From Agarophyton chilense (Eukaryota; Rhodophyta; Florideophyceae; Gracilariales; Gracilariaceae): a stretch of DNA of 64,000 nucleotides. Under the pieces are notes generated by a model that saw only the letters and a program-made list of their open reading frames with translations, searched no databases and had not been told where the DNA came from. Numbering within the stretch: the stretch's first letter is position 1; each line of letters starts with the position of its first letter. The stretch is from the NCBI GenBank assembly GCA_030374765.1, contig JARGXX010000075.1, positions 1,426,001 through 1,490,000 of the forward strand, in the 5' to 3' direction. The position numbers and the translations under genes were made by a program. Below are positions 12,261-23,092 of the stretch, piece after piece.

Positions 12261-12470
12261 ATCTATGTAGATTGAAGGAGAAAAACAGTCCTGAGAGAGT
12301 TCTCCAATCAATCCGCAACAACACACACAAACAGCAAAACACCAACAAACAGCACCAACGACTTCTTTTACCTCTCTCAGGACTCACCCACACAGAGAAG
12401 ATAAAAAAATTCTTCTCCGCAGCCCAGCCAGAATATTCAGAAAATTCCAAAATCCTGACCAGAACTGCAA

Positions 12471-12905
12471 AATTTGAATTCTATCGCTTACTAGCGTCAG
12501 AAATTGTAACTGAAAGCATCTGCTTAATAGCATCTGATTTCATTGACACGAATATCGCATCTTCTTGAATAAGTAATCCCCCTCGGCAACTCACCCTTAC
12601 AGCTAAAAAACCTTCTCGGGCCTCACCGCGACGGAAATGTGAGAAAGGTGACATTATTTAAGATTGTAGACTCTACATGACGTCTAATCAATTCCGGTTG
12701 TGCCCGAGGCATATAGTTTCGTCCTCATCACACTCGCAGTCTTTCATAACTTAGTCATCAATGTAGTCCCTAAAACTGGTCGTGCTCTTGGGGTATTCCC
12801 CATATCACACTTGCAGTCCCACCTTTCCCACTAATTTGAATTCTTTCGCTTACTAGCGTCAGAAATCGCAACTGAAAACATCTGCTTAGTAGCATCCGAT
12901 TTCTC
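12471..12905. repeat. Direct repeat pair of about 70 bp, 362 bp apart
   Basis: AATTTGAATTCTATCGCTTA at 12471 recurs at 12833 with scattered mismatches over about 70 bp. It lies at the 5' side of DIRS-1 and could belong to its terminal repeat system (split direct repeats as in PAT/Ngaro-like elements). Confidence 0.75.
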
Positions 12906-13014
12906 ACCCACCAAGGATCACTCCTTGACTTTCTCCGTTAGCCAGTTAATACTGCCCGGCCGGCACCGCGAGGAGGTGGAGATAAGTTTCAAACCGACCA
13001 TGTAGAGGCGTCTT

Positions 13015-13723
13015 GGATTGTTTCCCTCGGAAATAAAATTACCTACGCATTCGCTCGGTAATAAAACATCTCTTTTGGTTTAGAAAATGCCGTGTTAGGT
13101 TCTAAAGGGGTATGAAAGGGTTTGCTTTTTTCAATACCGAATCTTTTAAAAACGGTTTTCGAATACTGTCTCTGCGAGATTTCATTTTTCCTTCTTTCAT
13201 GTTGTACTCCACTTTCATTACAATAATATGGTATATTTGTTCCTGGTCTTTCATACCAAAATGGGAGCTCAACTTTGATTTGACGACCTACATTGTTTCA
13301 ATGTCTGCAGTAGAGATGATGAGGTCAAATACATACGAAGCAGTAAATATTAAATGCCCATTGATATTTCAACGATGATTCCAGTATTTGCGTTGCATTT
13401 TACGATTTTCATCTCTCGAAGTATCGAGAAAACTTCTTTGTACCAAGCTTTTGGTGCCTGTCTGAAACGGTAAATAGGTTTATACAATTTTCAAACATGC
13501 GTAGGATATTTTGTGCTTTTAAACCCTACTGGTTGCTCCAGGTATAGTTTTTCTTGTAGGACCGTATTTAGAAATGCAATTTTAACATCCATTTAACAAA
13601 TATGAATTTTAGGCTGCATAAAAAGTGCAAGAATCATTCGTAAAGATGCCATTCTTACAACTGGTGCACATGTTTCAAAATACTCCATTCTATATTTTTG
13701 TTGAAATCCTGTGGGTCGCGGAA
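13015..13723 (-). pseudogene. Copia-2 reverse transcriptase
   Basis: Translated on the minus strand, the pieces read YFETCAPVVRMASLRMILAL, then MDVKIAFLNTVLQEKLYLEQ, then RFRQAPKAWYKEVF, then ISQRQYSKTVFKRFGIEKSK and FHTPLEPNTAFSKPKE. This is the full Copia RT order. Stops and frame changes occur, and the YVDD box region is degraded. The 3' continuation lies beyond the DIRS insertion, at 9225. Confidence 0.82.
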
Positions 13724-13745
13724 TGTGTAGAAAGTTCTGCACTGC

Positions 13746-13771
13746 TGGCACACACGTGTAGAGTGTGCCAG
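13746..13771. repeat. Imperfect hairpin TGGCACAC...GTGTGCCA
   Basis: Near-palindromic arms TGGCACAC and GTGTGCCA lie close to the left edge of the LTR-like block. Its role is unknown; it may be a U3 binding site. Confidence 0.5.
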
Positions 13772-13958
13772 ACGCGGCTAGAACATCAGCGTCATTACTG
13801 TAGCTGACGTCACGGTCTCATTTTCGCCACGCTGTGCATATTTGGCGCAGCGTGATTGGTTAGTGTGCTGCTCCAACGGCTTCTAGAAGCCAATGGAGTA
13901 ACCTAGAAGCACATAGGGTAGAAATTAGTTTCTGAGTAGTTCTGCATGCTTCTAAACT

Positions 13959-13968
13959 CTATAAAAGG
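13959..13968 (+). promoter_or_regulatory. TATA box in LTR-like block
   Basis: CTATAAAAGG lies inside the LTR-like insertion. It closely resembles the TATAAAAGGAGG of the solo LTR at 18374, so a plus-orientation U3 promoter is plausible. Confidence 0.55.
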
Positions 13969-14819
13969 AGGTCCAGAGTCGGCGACTTCAGTCTCGACTC
14001 ACCTCAAGCCATCGACACACACTTCAAGCCCCCACCCCCACATCTTTCAATCATTCTTTCAACCTAATCAACCGTAATTGTCAATCATCAAAGCGCGCAA
14101 CTCTAGCGCGTATTGGGGTGGGGCACTACCGTCGCAAAGACCGGTTGAAGCGCCATTAGGCGTGGACGGGAGACGGGCAGCGTGTACCAACGGCGCTTCT
14201 GTCGCCTGTGAGCCCCCACTGGAGCTTTTGCTCGGATAACAGTGACGGTCGAAAGACCTGACGGTTTCCGGACGGTTGTGCTGGACGGGATTCTGTCCGC
14301 AGGCGACGTTCCGTGTAACCTTTCCCGCAACAGGCCAGCTTGGGTGTATGAATGAAGGCATATCTTGCTGTCATTAGCTCTCCTCGGGAAGTCTTGTAGG
14401 GATTGTATACGCGTTCTGCTGGTTGGCGCAGAAGTACGTAGGCTGCAGAAATCGTCTCACATCCGGAGTGTCTTACCGGAAGCCGAGTGTCTGACACTTA
14501 GTAGCCCTCGACATAAGTCTCGGGTTGCGCGTCGTTTGAAGAATTTTTAAGAAGTCGTCGAAGTTCTACAAGAGATTGAGCCTGTGCTCTCTCTTTGTTT
14601 TCATTTTTCATTAGTGTTGGGTTGAGTCTTTTTGGTCCACACACTCTTCTGTTTTCTGCTTTGGCCTTTGTTCTTTCTTGGCCGTTTTCATCTTCTGGGG
14701 CTTTTGAGTCTACGAGAAGCACTTTTCATTCATCTATTCGCTTTAATTTTAGCCCCCTGCGTCACAGTCCCGTGATGGCGCCCACAAATCCCTTACACAT
14801 TAGGCGGGTTTAAAAACGT

Positions 14820-15775
14820 TTTTTCTTGTTTTCCTGTTTTTGATTTGATTTTCTAAACATTATGGCGTAAGAATCTGCATTCCAACTTTCTTTGGTACCA
14901 GAGTACATGTATTATTTATTATGATAGAATTCATTTATATTTCCATTGCAATGGTCCAATATTTTTTATAAGATACTGTGACTGCTTCCTTAAAAGATTT
15001 AGGTTCCATTTCATTTGCGAACATAAAAACTGCTGCCGTAGTAGTATTTCCATCTTCTTCAGTATGATCGTACGTCAGTCATGCTGGAGTCTTTTTGACT
15101 CTTTTGGATCTCCTTTGGACGATTTGATTTGTTTCTAATGTTCTGTCGTCGTGATTTCCTGGTTCCTGAATATTTTCTGTGTTTGAACTGTTTTTTTCAA
15201 GTTGTTCGTCACCGTTGTTTTCATCTGCGTAAACTTCAAAAACATTGTCTTTTGGGAGCTCCAAAAAATGTGCATTTGCGCTTAATATAAGCGTTTTGGT
15301 ATTGCTGTTTATGGATCTGTAGTTTTGCCCTTCATACCCAATAATAGTGCATAGTCTTGATTTAGAATCTCATTTTGTGCAATTCTCCTTTGGAATAAAA
15401 CCTAGGCCCTACGTCCAAAAACTCTAAGATTGGAAAGGTTTGGATTCTTTCCAGACACTTTTTCTTCAGGACTCATGTTTTTTAAAAAATTTGTTGAAAT
15501 AATATTTCTGATTTTGTAAGCCGTCCGTACTTCCTTGGCCCAAAAACTTTTAGAAACAATGTGGTAAGAAAGCATTCAACGAGCTTTTTCACATAGTGTT
15601 CTATTTAGTCTTTTTGCGATTCCTTTTGGTTGCGGTTGGTGAGCAGCTGTAGGCTCAGGAACAATTTCTTTTGATTTGAAAAGTTCTTGAACTTCTGTTG
15701 AGACATATCCTCCTCCTCTGTCACTGCGAATTTTTTGACAGAAATTCCAGTTTGATTTTCAGCCATTTACTTGTG
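14820..15775 (-). pseudogene. Copia-2 integrase C-terminus and integrase-RT linker
   Basis: The minus-strand translation gives a GGGYVSTEVQELF segment, then PTAAHQPQPKGIAKRLNRTL (the third catalytic Glu is not obvious, PQP where PES is usual), then MLSYHIVSKSFWAKEV and NLRVFG. A 61-codon acidic linker follows (15079-15264, ending RRSKRVKKTP), the usual start of the RT half. Several stops occur. The frame is truncated at about 15775, where the plus-strand Copia-3 begins, so the N-terminal integrase, protease and Gag are missing from the window. Confidence 0.8.
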
Positions 15776-15781
15776 GTGGAT

Positions 15782-17362
15782 ATTAAGTGCTACGGGAATA
15801 CAATCAACCGTACTGACCCTCCCTCAATACGGTTCGAAAGACCGATGGACACGGCTGAGAGGCTGTTTTTCACGTATATCTCGTCAGACGATACTCACAA
15901 TGATCACCTTCGTATTGAGATCATACCGCACATAATTTCAACGGTGAAGTCTATGCTAGGACATGCAGGACCAAGAATGGACACCAACGAGCTCAAGAAA
16001 ATGCAAAGGTTCACACATGCGAATGATGATGAAATGAGAACTATACTAAACGATGCAGGAATGTTGACTGCCATACTATCAGAAACATGCGACAAGATTG
16101 AGAATGCATGCGATATATGCCGATCTACTGGAAGTCTCGCACATCGTAAAAAGATCTTTATAAGCCAAGTCAATGAGGACTTTAACCATTTTTTTCAAGC
16201 AGTCTTTTTCGTTTTGTATGTAGCTCAGCAAAAATACGAGGTGCTAAATATTATAGATGCCAGCACCAAATATGGCAAACGAGTGATTGTATCCAAAAGA
16301 GATGCCTGGGAAATATCGACGAAACTCGAAACTGAATGGATATACCACCATGGGGCGCCCCACACCTTTAGCGCTGATCCTGAGTTCACCAGGCCTGTAT
16401 TGAAGAAGATTCTTATGAACCATGGAATTGAGATCCACGAACGCTCGTCGGGCTCATCTTCTAAGAATGTGAAAGTGGAGCGCAACGATGGGCTCTTCAA
16501 GAAGATATTCGAACGTAAATCCCGTGAGAAGACTAACGCACCTCCACAAGTTCTCGTCGCACGTGCCTCATTTTTTTGTAACCTATTTCACGGAAGGTTT
16601 ACGCTCAGTTCTTTTCAGCTAGCACCTGGATACTCGCCGTCACTGCTCGACATACCTCGTGCGCAAGGTTCAGCTGACCTGCTTGAAGCGCACAGGAATA
16701 TGACTGCTACCGGAGCACTACAGAAGTTGATGAAATTCCATGACCACAGACTTCTACCCCAGTCTGCTATCAAACGGGGAGCTAGTATTTGGGTTTACTA
16801 CAACACTTCGAAGCAAAACGATCCAGTACGCTGGATTGCAGCCACAGCTATCTCAGCCACATCTTTCTATGTTGAGTTCAGGAAATCCAGCAGAGGTCCG
16901 CCAGTGAAAGTCACCTAAGAACATGTTCAATTAGCCCCCGAAGAAACACTAACTCAAAAACTACCGGAAGGTATTTTAGAAGACATACTTGCAGATGACA
17001 CACCAGATTCAGCCCACAAAGAAGATAACGCACAAGAAGAAGGAATCGCACGCACTCAAATACCGAACGACGACACGGAGCAGATTATGTTGGATGTACT
17101 CGGCTGGGAGGACGAAGATGATATAACACCGTCTTCTGTGCCTTTAAGAACGTCGTTCCTTACGATGCCCGTTTATGGGAACCCAACGAAAGATATTGGA
17201 ACGCAAGCAGTACAAGGGCCTAATACAACGCAAGACATAGAGCTACAGTCAGACGAGCAAAATGTATTCAGCGAATTCTACAATGTCGTTGATAGTTTGC
17301 AGTTCCACAGGAAGAAAATGGACTATGCACCTCAATGGATACTGGACAAAGCTGTAAACTAA
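15782..17362 (+). pseudogene. Copia-3 integrase and acidic linker
   Basis: The open frame carries a zinc-binding part (GHAGPRMDTNELKKM, then CDICRSTGSLAHRKK) and an integrase core with IDASTKYGKRVIV (first Asp), SADPEFTRPVLKKIL (second Asp) and a degraded third motif. A GASIWVYYNTSKQ segment near the end matches the beta-rich C-terminal domain. A TAA at 16916-16918 interrupts the same frame, which continues as an acidic linker to 17362, where another TAA occurs. The sequence left of about 15782 belongs to Copia-2, so the apparent start at 15698 is not a real start. Confidence 0.8.
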
Positions 17363-18200
17363 GAGAAAGACAAGTCTTAGAAAAACGAATATGAAAATAT
17401 GTTGGAACACATCGTACCATCAAAAGCAAATATCATCAGCTCCCACATAGTTTTCAACATCAAACGTGAAGAAAAAAATCATAAGAGATTGAAGGCCAGG
17501 CTATGTCGGCATGGAAACCGCGACAAGGAGAAATGTAACATTCGAACCGACTCTGCAAACGAGTAGTTTCATATTAAACGTATTCTTCTTTCCCTTGCCA
17601 CAATCTTAATGTTCAAGATAGGCTGTATTCATATCAAGGGAGCCTACCTACAGAGCGGCCCGATTAAGCTAGATCTCTATGTCCGACCGTCAGCAGAATG
17701 GCAAGGAAAACATGTAATACTTTGGAAGCTCATAAGACTTCCATATGGAATCAGCGAAGCTGGGCGTCAGTGGGCACAAGTCATCGAAAAATGGTTATTT
17801 TAGAAGGCTGGCTTTGACAGAGTTTTTGGGGTTGGTCAACTTTTTCTTAGAAGAAGAAGGGATGGAAAAGTCAGTCTGATGTTAGGGAAACTCACTGATA
17901 ACCTCCTCATGGCAGGTGCTGAAGAGACAATGCAGCAATTCGCTCAGGATATTAGCAAACGGGTCAGGATAAGCAATTCTATAATTGATGATGAGATCAA
18001 GTTCAATGGTTGCACAATAAGACAGGATAAGAACTGCACTATAAGACTTTCAATGCAATAATTTACAGACGCCATGAGGTCGCTTAATATCAGCAAAGCA
18101 AGGCGGACCATGCAACAGGATGGCCTTGCAACAGGCTGCGCACATCGGTTCCGTAATGCAGCAACGCTTAATACGAACTTCACCGGTTACAACCCATCAT
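17363..18200 (+). pseudogene. Copia-3 reverse transcriptase
   Basis: In the same frame as the integrase, pieces read HKRLKARLCRHGNRDK, then IHIKGAYLQSGPIKLDLYVRP (the DxKGAYLQ motif with Asp changed to His), then LWKLIRLPYGISEAGRQW. The palm active site is degraded: LTDNLLMAG stands where a YVDDLL-like motif is expected. A FNGCTIRQDKN segment marks the end of the palm/thumb. At least four nonsense codons occur. It is cut at 18203 by a solo LTR. Confidence 0.78.
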
Positions 18201-18203
18201 AAC

Positions 18204-18470
18204 TGTTGTATAAACCTCTAGCAGGTTTTGGAAGGCAACTGGAAACTGCTGTATGTGATAGAAAAATGTGGAAGCATCTAGAAGCTTCTATAGAACATTA
18301 TGTAGAAAATGCAACAACTATCTTAGAAGAAAATGATATGCGTGTAGAACAAATTACAAGTGCTTCAAAGCAGTATAAAAGGAGGGAAGAACAGAGACTG
18401 AGTCGAAGAAAACGAACTCAAGTCAACACTTCACAGAATTATCCCCGTTCGAGTGTACTTTATACTATCA
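18204..18470 (+). repeat. Solo LTR of the Copia-2 family with 5-bp target duplication
   Basis: TGTTGTATAAACC...CTATCA is flanked on both sides by ATAAC (18199-18203 and 18471-18475). It is homologous to the Copia-2 LTR at 8142-8474 in opposite orientation. No internal sequence remains, as expected after recombination between two LTRs. It interrupts Copia-3 between RT and RNase H. Confidence 0.93.
18374..18382 (+). promoter_or_regulatory. TATA box of solo LTR
   Basis: TATAAAAGG lies about 170 bp inside the LTR, a normal U3 promoter position. Confidence 0.6.
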
Positions 18471-18546
18471 ATAACCTTCAAAAGACCGCAAGGTATCATA
18501 GAGTGCGCAGAAGTAGTCAGGTTCTCCAGTGCAGCCTTAAATAACG

Positions 18547-19047
18547 TCAAGCATACATAACGGACAAACAGGACTCGTAACAGGTATAAGATACCGCACA
18601 ATTGAAGGTGATGCTACTTTGTACCAACTTTTTGACTGGGCAAGTATCAAACAGAGACCAGTGTCTTATTCGTCTTATGGTGCGGAGATATTGGCATGCA
18701 CCGACGCCGACGATCGCGGATACCACATAAAGTGTGCACTGATGTCCACAGCACCATCTGATGAGTTCAAGCACAGCCTTAATGTGGATTCTAAAGGAAT
18801 TTTTGACACAATAACGAGTCTACACGAGGTAAAGGAATATCGTTTACGGCACACTGTTCAGCACATACGAGATTTTTTTGAATCAAAATAGCTTAATGCA
18901 TTACATTGGATACAAGGCAAAGTAGATATCGCCGACGCACTTACAAAGCATAACCCTGATTCGTACAAACTGTTAAACAGGATAGCAGCATCTGGAAAAC
19001 TACCACTTCCTCCCCATAGATCCTTAGCTTTAAATAGCACGACGTGA
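18547..19047 (+). pseudogene. Copia-3 RNase H
   Basis: The segments RPVSYSSYGAEILACTDADDRGYHIK and SLNVDSKGIFDTITSLHE are Copia RNase H-like, as is YRLRHTVQHIRDFFESK followed after a TAG by the LHWIQGKVDIADALTKH-type segment. The latter matches the final WVDGKDQLADALTK region of this lineage. The frame is shifted relative to RT, and at least one stop (after 18888) breaks it. Confidence 0.78.
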
Positions 19048-19245
19048 AGATGAGTTGGTTTGGAGAAGACTAAAACAACTGGGAGGAATGTGAAACCTGT
19101 GAAAATGATCAAAGGCAAACAGGAGAGCAAAGCTGCCTTCGCTGGGTAAAGGCACCGAATTGAAACACGAACACTCCGCCGAGAGTGCCTAAGAATTGTC
19201 AGCTTCGCCGTGAGCACCAGCCCAGGAAAGGTCAAGCAACTAGGC

Positions 19246-19253
19246 TATAAAAG
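19246..19253 (+). promoter_or_regulatory. TATA box in Copia-3 LTR
   Basis: TATAAAAG sits about 160 bp from the LTR start, consistent with a U3 promoter. Confidence 0.55.
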
Positions 19254-19393
19254 GCAGCGATAACGATGAGTAAAAAAGAATCACAGAGGGAACATAAAAT
19301 GACCCAGAAGCGCGTGCACTTTTGTCCTGATCTTGACTTGGCCTCCTCCATCGAACCACAGAACAACCTTCGCACATCTTGTGTGACAATACT

Positions 19394-19438
19394 ATGTCTC
19401 ATTTAACAATGTCTCATTTGACAATGTCTCATTTGACA
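19394..19438. repeat. 15-bp tandem repeat, 3 copies
   Basis: ATGTCTCATTTGACA is repeated three times with one mismatch in the first unit, near the presumed end of the Copia-3 LTR. Confidence 0.9.
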
Positions 19439-19538
19439 ACACTATTGACGATTCTGGAGCAACTGGAGGCCACCATAGAAGATTAATTCGAAGAACGAAG
19501 GTTTCTCTAATTATTTCACGATTAACCTTGTAAGACTC

Positions 19539-20660
19539 TCAATAAAAGCTTAGACCGTTATCGAGCATTCCAATATAATCTTCAAAGTGCATGAGACCGT
19601 CGATTTCGCTGTTATAAGTGCCCCTTCGTGACCTAACAAATATACTGTGTAGCATGATGCAGGTGGTCATCAACAATGCCGTGCCCGTGCGCTTTCCTAT
19701 TCTGCAAGGGCGCGGCGGAATGTCAAAATAGGCTAGACGAACCCCGAAAGCGCGCTCTATATCATTTTTCAATGCTTCTTGAGCCTTCAGGCAGACCCTT
19801 TCTTCTGGAACTACTATGATTTTGATTGTTTTCGCGAAGATGGCCGAGTTTGGGTAGATGCCATCTGCCAGATATTACAACATCATGCGAGTGTTGTCGT
19901 CTTTCTTATACGGTATGGAAGAAGCAAACTCTCGCTCGCATATTTTTTGGCATTTTTATGGATGTGTTTAGAATGTTGAAATCGTCGTACGATCCAGGAC
20001 TGCCAAAACGCGCCCGTCAAATTCATAGATCAAAGTCACATATGGCCCAGAGCACGACTGTAGGTTTTTTTTCTTTTCTTTTGTACTTTCCAGCCCACGC
20101 GACCGGACACGGCTTCCACTCCCAGTGTTGGCAGTTTATACTACCAATGCAACGGGGAAAACAGCGGAATGAAATGATATCCTTTATGCGCTTCAGGTCT
20201 TGCTCTTTCGGCTGGTGCATCTACTCTGCACCATACTTCCCAACAATGAAACGGAAAAAAGTCCTTACTGAAAGTAGTAAAAAATCTTGACGCATTGGAA
20301 GATACATGTCTAAGGACTCTGCTGCAACTCCGTATCACAGCATTTGCAATGAAGCTACGATGCACTGCAGCGGATGAGTCCTAGTTTCACCCAGCCCATC
20401 TGCCCTTTAGAAAACATACCTATCCCTTCCAGTTGCTCATGGATGCGCTCGAAAGCGTTGCGTGGCGTCCAAAACGGCCGTTCAAAGATTCTGTCTCCGT
20501 ACTTTGTCGTTGCGGTGGATTAGTCACTGGAGAAGCGTTGAAAAGCTGCATTAAAGTTGCGGGCTACATTCGCACTTTTGTCGGATCAAGACCCAGCGCT
20601 ACGGAAAAAATGTCTTGGCTCAAGCCCGGGCAGAATTCCGGTAGCTGCAATATAAGAGAG
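19539..20660 (-). pseudogene. PIF/Harbinger-type (DDE_Tnp_4) transposase relic
   Basis: The minus strand encodes a GSINCQHWEWKPCPVAWAGK segment followed by KEKKPTVVLWAICD. This is the hallmark GSIDCMHW...CP.AW.GQ core of PIF/Harbinger transposases, with the first catalytic Asp replaced by Asn (SINC for SIDC). Nearer 19540-19770 there is KNDIERAFGVRLAYFDIP and LLMTTCIMLHSIFV, the conserved E-containing VERAFGVLQ and ILHNM region. The upstream part (20230-20660) fits the N-terminal portion but is broken by stops and frame changes. No terminal inverted repeats were identified. Confidence 0.8.
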
Positions 20661-20689
20661 TTTGTAGTCCTCGCTTGACTCTTTTGACA

Positions 20690-23092
20690 CCTGCATGGCG
20701 CCCTTGATCGCTTTTTATTGCCGGATATGGTAGGGGTAAATGATCTGCTTGAGAGAAAAGTTTCATGTCAATCTTTTGGATAGATTTCCATATGAAGTGG
20801 TTAAAAAACGCGATTAGATTCTATGATTCTATTCATGATAGAGATGCTTTTATGGATGAAATGAAGGTTGCAATTATTTTCGCGTCTTTTGAGAAAAAAG
20901 CACATATATATACGGTAATGTTTCTGCTCTGTAGACCTTTGATTCCGACAAAGGTTTTGAACCTGTTTCTTTTGAAGTGGTTCCAGAGTATGAAGAGAAA
21001 CTCGTTTTATTAGAATAGAACCCAGCTGAAAAACTGGAACTACGCTACAAACGTGTCATCGTTTTGGAACAAGGAAATATCGTAGGCAGCGAAAAAAGAA
21101 TCACAAATAACATGTTATACTTTAAGGTTCTACAGATCTAAACAGACCCCGGGTTTTATTGTTTATAGTTCAGGCTGCTTTTTATAAGCAGTAAAACTAT
21201 CTTCCACCTTTGAATTGTTTCAACCCAGAGCCTGTGTAGGGATTATTACTATTTGATATTTGACGAAAGATTGACGCCTCTGCGTTTGGTCGACAAAAGC
21301 TTTACTATACATCCTCGTTGTGTCAACTGGACAGCGTAAAATGGCTAACGAAGTAAGTTACGGATGGATACCTGCTGGACGGGGAAGTGATCAAGCCTCC
21401 GTAGGCCAGTGATCTTTATTTTGCTGGTGTGTTTTTCAGAAATCTTGAGACTTGTTTCAACTTTAGGAGAATATTAAATTAACTACATTACATTGCCCGG
21501 CGCTGTGGTATGATAGTGAAAATTTTTTTGTAGGGCTCAGTTTGGCAAAATGAAGAGCTTGAGTAAGTTCCCGTATGGACTTTTGTCTACTGGGCTTTAC
21601 TGGTGTTACTTTTGTTAAAGTTCGGAAACAAAATTATGTAAGGTCTTTCCCTAACTGGGTCACCAGGAGTTTTCCCATGTGCGCAAGATTATCGTTAGTG
21701 CAATCCGGAAGCTCTAGTGAAAAAAATTTCTGGCCAGGAGTTCTGCGTGTCTTTTAATCAAGTCTTAAAAGTTTTTATGAAGTTATAAATCGCAGTTAAC
21801 GATTTATTGTGACATCGGTGTTTGGTCCTTTAAGGGTTTTCTGAAAAACAATTTGTTGAAATTTCTGTACCATGCGCCCTGCGCAATGATGCAGGGCAGG
21901 GTGTTTTTTTAGCAATCAAGGCCTTTTCAGTAGTAACTTTTGGTAGTGCTGGCGTGGCACGAATCTCAGGGACCTGGCTGATACGAGGCCCGGACCTTGT
22001 TTTTCTGGCATGGGGTTCGGGTGATGGCTGGACTTAGTTAGATTGTACTCTCAGCCAGAGGATACCCTTCTAAAAGCGCAAGGCTGTATTACAGATCAAA
22101 GTTGTCCCGGGGACGGAATGGGCTGGTCGTATTAAGAGAAGATGGAGCCGCTACAAATAAATTATCAACTGCAAGGCTCTCGGACAGAAAATCTAGGACA
22201 TGGAGAAGAATGCCCTAGCCATCGTAAGAGAAGCTTTTTTGGCAAAGCTTTCTGTTTATCTCGGAGAAAAGTCGCAGAGCGAAATTTCTCTCCTTCGTGC
22301 AATTAGGAATATGATACCAGCAATTTTTAAAGAGGGTGAATTGGATGCTTCAATCTGTTGCATTGAAGATAAAACATCATTCAGTGACGGAGGGTGTGCG
22401 CCAAAAGAGGGATCTCCAAGGGAAGTAGTAGGGACTCGAGTCGTATCAGTCTCGGATCAAAATCGCCGAGGGCATTTTAAACGCACATTGCAGGGCAAAG
22501 TGGGTGAATCTTTCAGTGAATAAGAGTCCAAGTACGCTTCCAATTTCGACTCCGAAAAAAATCTCCTGCCCGCCCCAGTGAAATAAAGACGTTTTTTTCG
22601 CATTGAGAGTTTGGAGAAGACGCAAAAGCCCTTTACCAAACACCTTAATAAATTGGAGGAGTCGCACAAAAATTCAAAGGAGAAATCAGAGGGTGTAGGA
22701 CAACGCTTGGAGCGGAGACACCACGAAGATGTTCGGGATCTTTCTCTCTTGAGAGACGCCTCAGGCGGAGGAGACGCGTCCCAGCGGAGCACAGAAACAG
22801 AGCCACTCTGGAAAGGCACGACGGAGTCGGGTATAAGACCGAGGCCAATCCGGCGGGATATACCTAGAGTGTTTAGGTGAGCACGGCACAGTCCGGGGTG
22901 TGACCAATCCTAGGCGGAGCGGTATCACGGCAATTGTCGGAAAAGGAGCGAGGAAACACTCGTATGAGGTGGACGAGCGGGGTGAGTGAGGCGGCCACTC
23001 ACGAGATCTAAAAAGAGGAACAAGAGAAAAACGGGAGCGAAACCCTATACAAGGGCGAGACTACGACAAGTGTCGGCGATTAAATATGAACC
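20690..23092. other. 2.4 kb without a recognised gene
   Basis: This stretch is AT-rich to about 21900 and then more mixed. The longest relevant plus-strand frame is 22200-22523 (107 codons, listed separately). From about 22600 to 23060 the sequence is purine-rich on the plus strand and encodes charged, low-complexity residues. I see no transposon hallmark or RNA gene here. Confidence 0.5.
22200..22523 (+). CDS. Hypothetical 107-aa ORF
   Basis: It starts at ATG 22200 in a frame that opens after a stop just upstream. The N-terminal half is predicted helical (ALAIVREAFLAKLSVYLGEK, SLLRAIRNMIPAIF) and the rest is polar. There is no motif I recognise and no signal peptide or membrane segment. In the same frame, after the stop, another charged stretch runs to about 22880, so it may be the remains of a longer reading frame such as a Gag. 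Whether it is expressed cannot be told from sequence alone. Confidence 0.2.
   Translation: MEKNALAIVREAFLAKLSVYLGEKSQSEISLLRAIRNMIPAIFKEGELDASICCIEDKTSFSDGGCAPKEGSPREVVGTRVVSVSDQNRRGHFKRTLQGKVGESFSE

Larger units (their letters stand above)
9231..13010 (-). mobile_element. DIRS-1: tyrosine-recombinase (DIRS-like) retrotransposon
   Basis: Three decayed reading frames on the minus strand give the order Gag, reverse transcriptase/RNase H, tyrosine recombinase, which defines DIRS-order elements. It sits inside Copia-2: RT sequence resumes on one side and RNase H on the other. Flanks are non-coding, with a direct repeat at the upstream end (12471 and 12833). The exact boundaries are not resolved. 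Such elements integrate by recombinase and leave no target duplication, so none is expected. A second copy of the same family lies at 45379-49330. Confidence 0.8.
13724..14799. repeat. LTR-like insertion in Copia-2 (about 1.08 kb)
   Basis: This block separates the Copia-2 RT (left) from its integrase-RT linker (right), so it is an insertion. It begins TGTGTAG and ends TTACACA, short inverted ends typical of an LTR. It contains a TATA box at 13959 with a downstream C-rich leader-like stretch. I could not find a target duplication (CGGAA against TTAGG), so the borders are uncertain or the ends have been altered. No homologous copy is visible in the window. Confidence 0.5.
15781..19450 (+). mobile_element. 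Copia-3: 5'-truncated Copia element with 3' LTR
   Basis: Integrase, RT and RNase H appear in this order on the plus strand, followed by a purine tract and an LTR-like region with a TATA box. The left side joins Copia-2 integrase abruptly at about 15780, so Gag, protease and 5' LTR are absent. A solo LTR of a different family (18204-18470) sits between RT and RNase H. The lineage has the LPYGISEAGRQW RT motif and differs from the other Copia elements here. Confidence 0.8.
19089..19450 (+). repeat. Copia-3 3' LTR (right edge uncertain)
   Basis: It starts TGTGAAACC directly after the purine tract ending CTGGGAGGAA. It contains the TATA box at 19246 and a tandem repeat at 19394. The right edge cannot be set because no partner LTR is in the window. 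Confidence 0.55.

Noticed and set aside
19826-20290. 154-codon plus-strand ORF
   Set aside because: It is a shadow of the Harbinger transposase on the minus strand, which has recognisable motifs.
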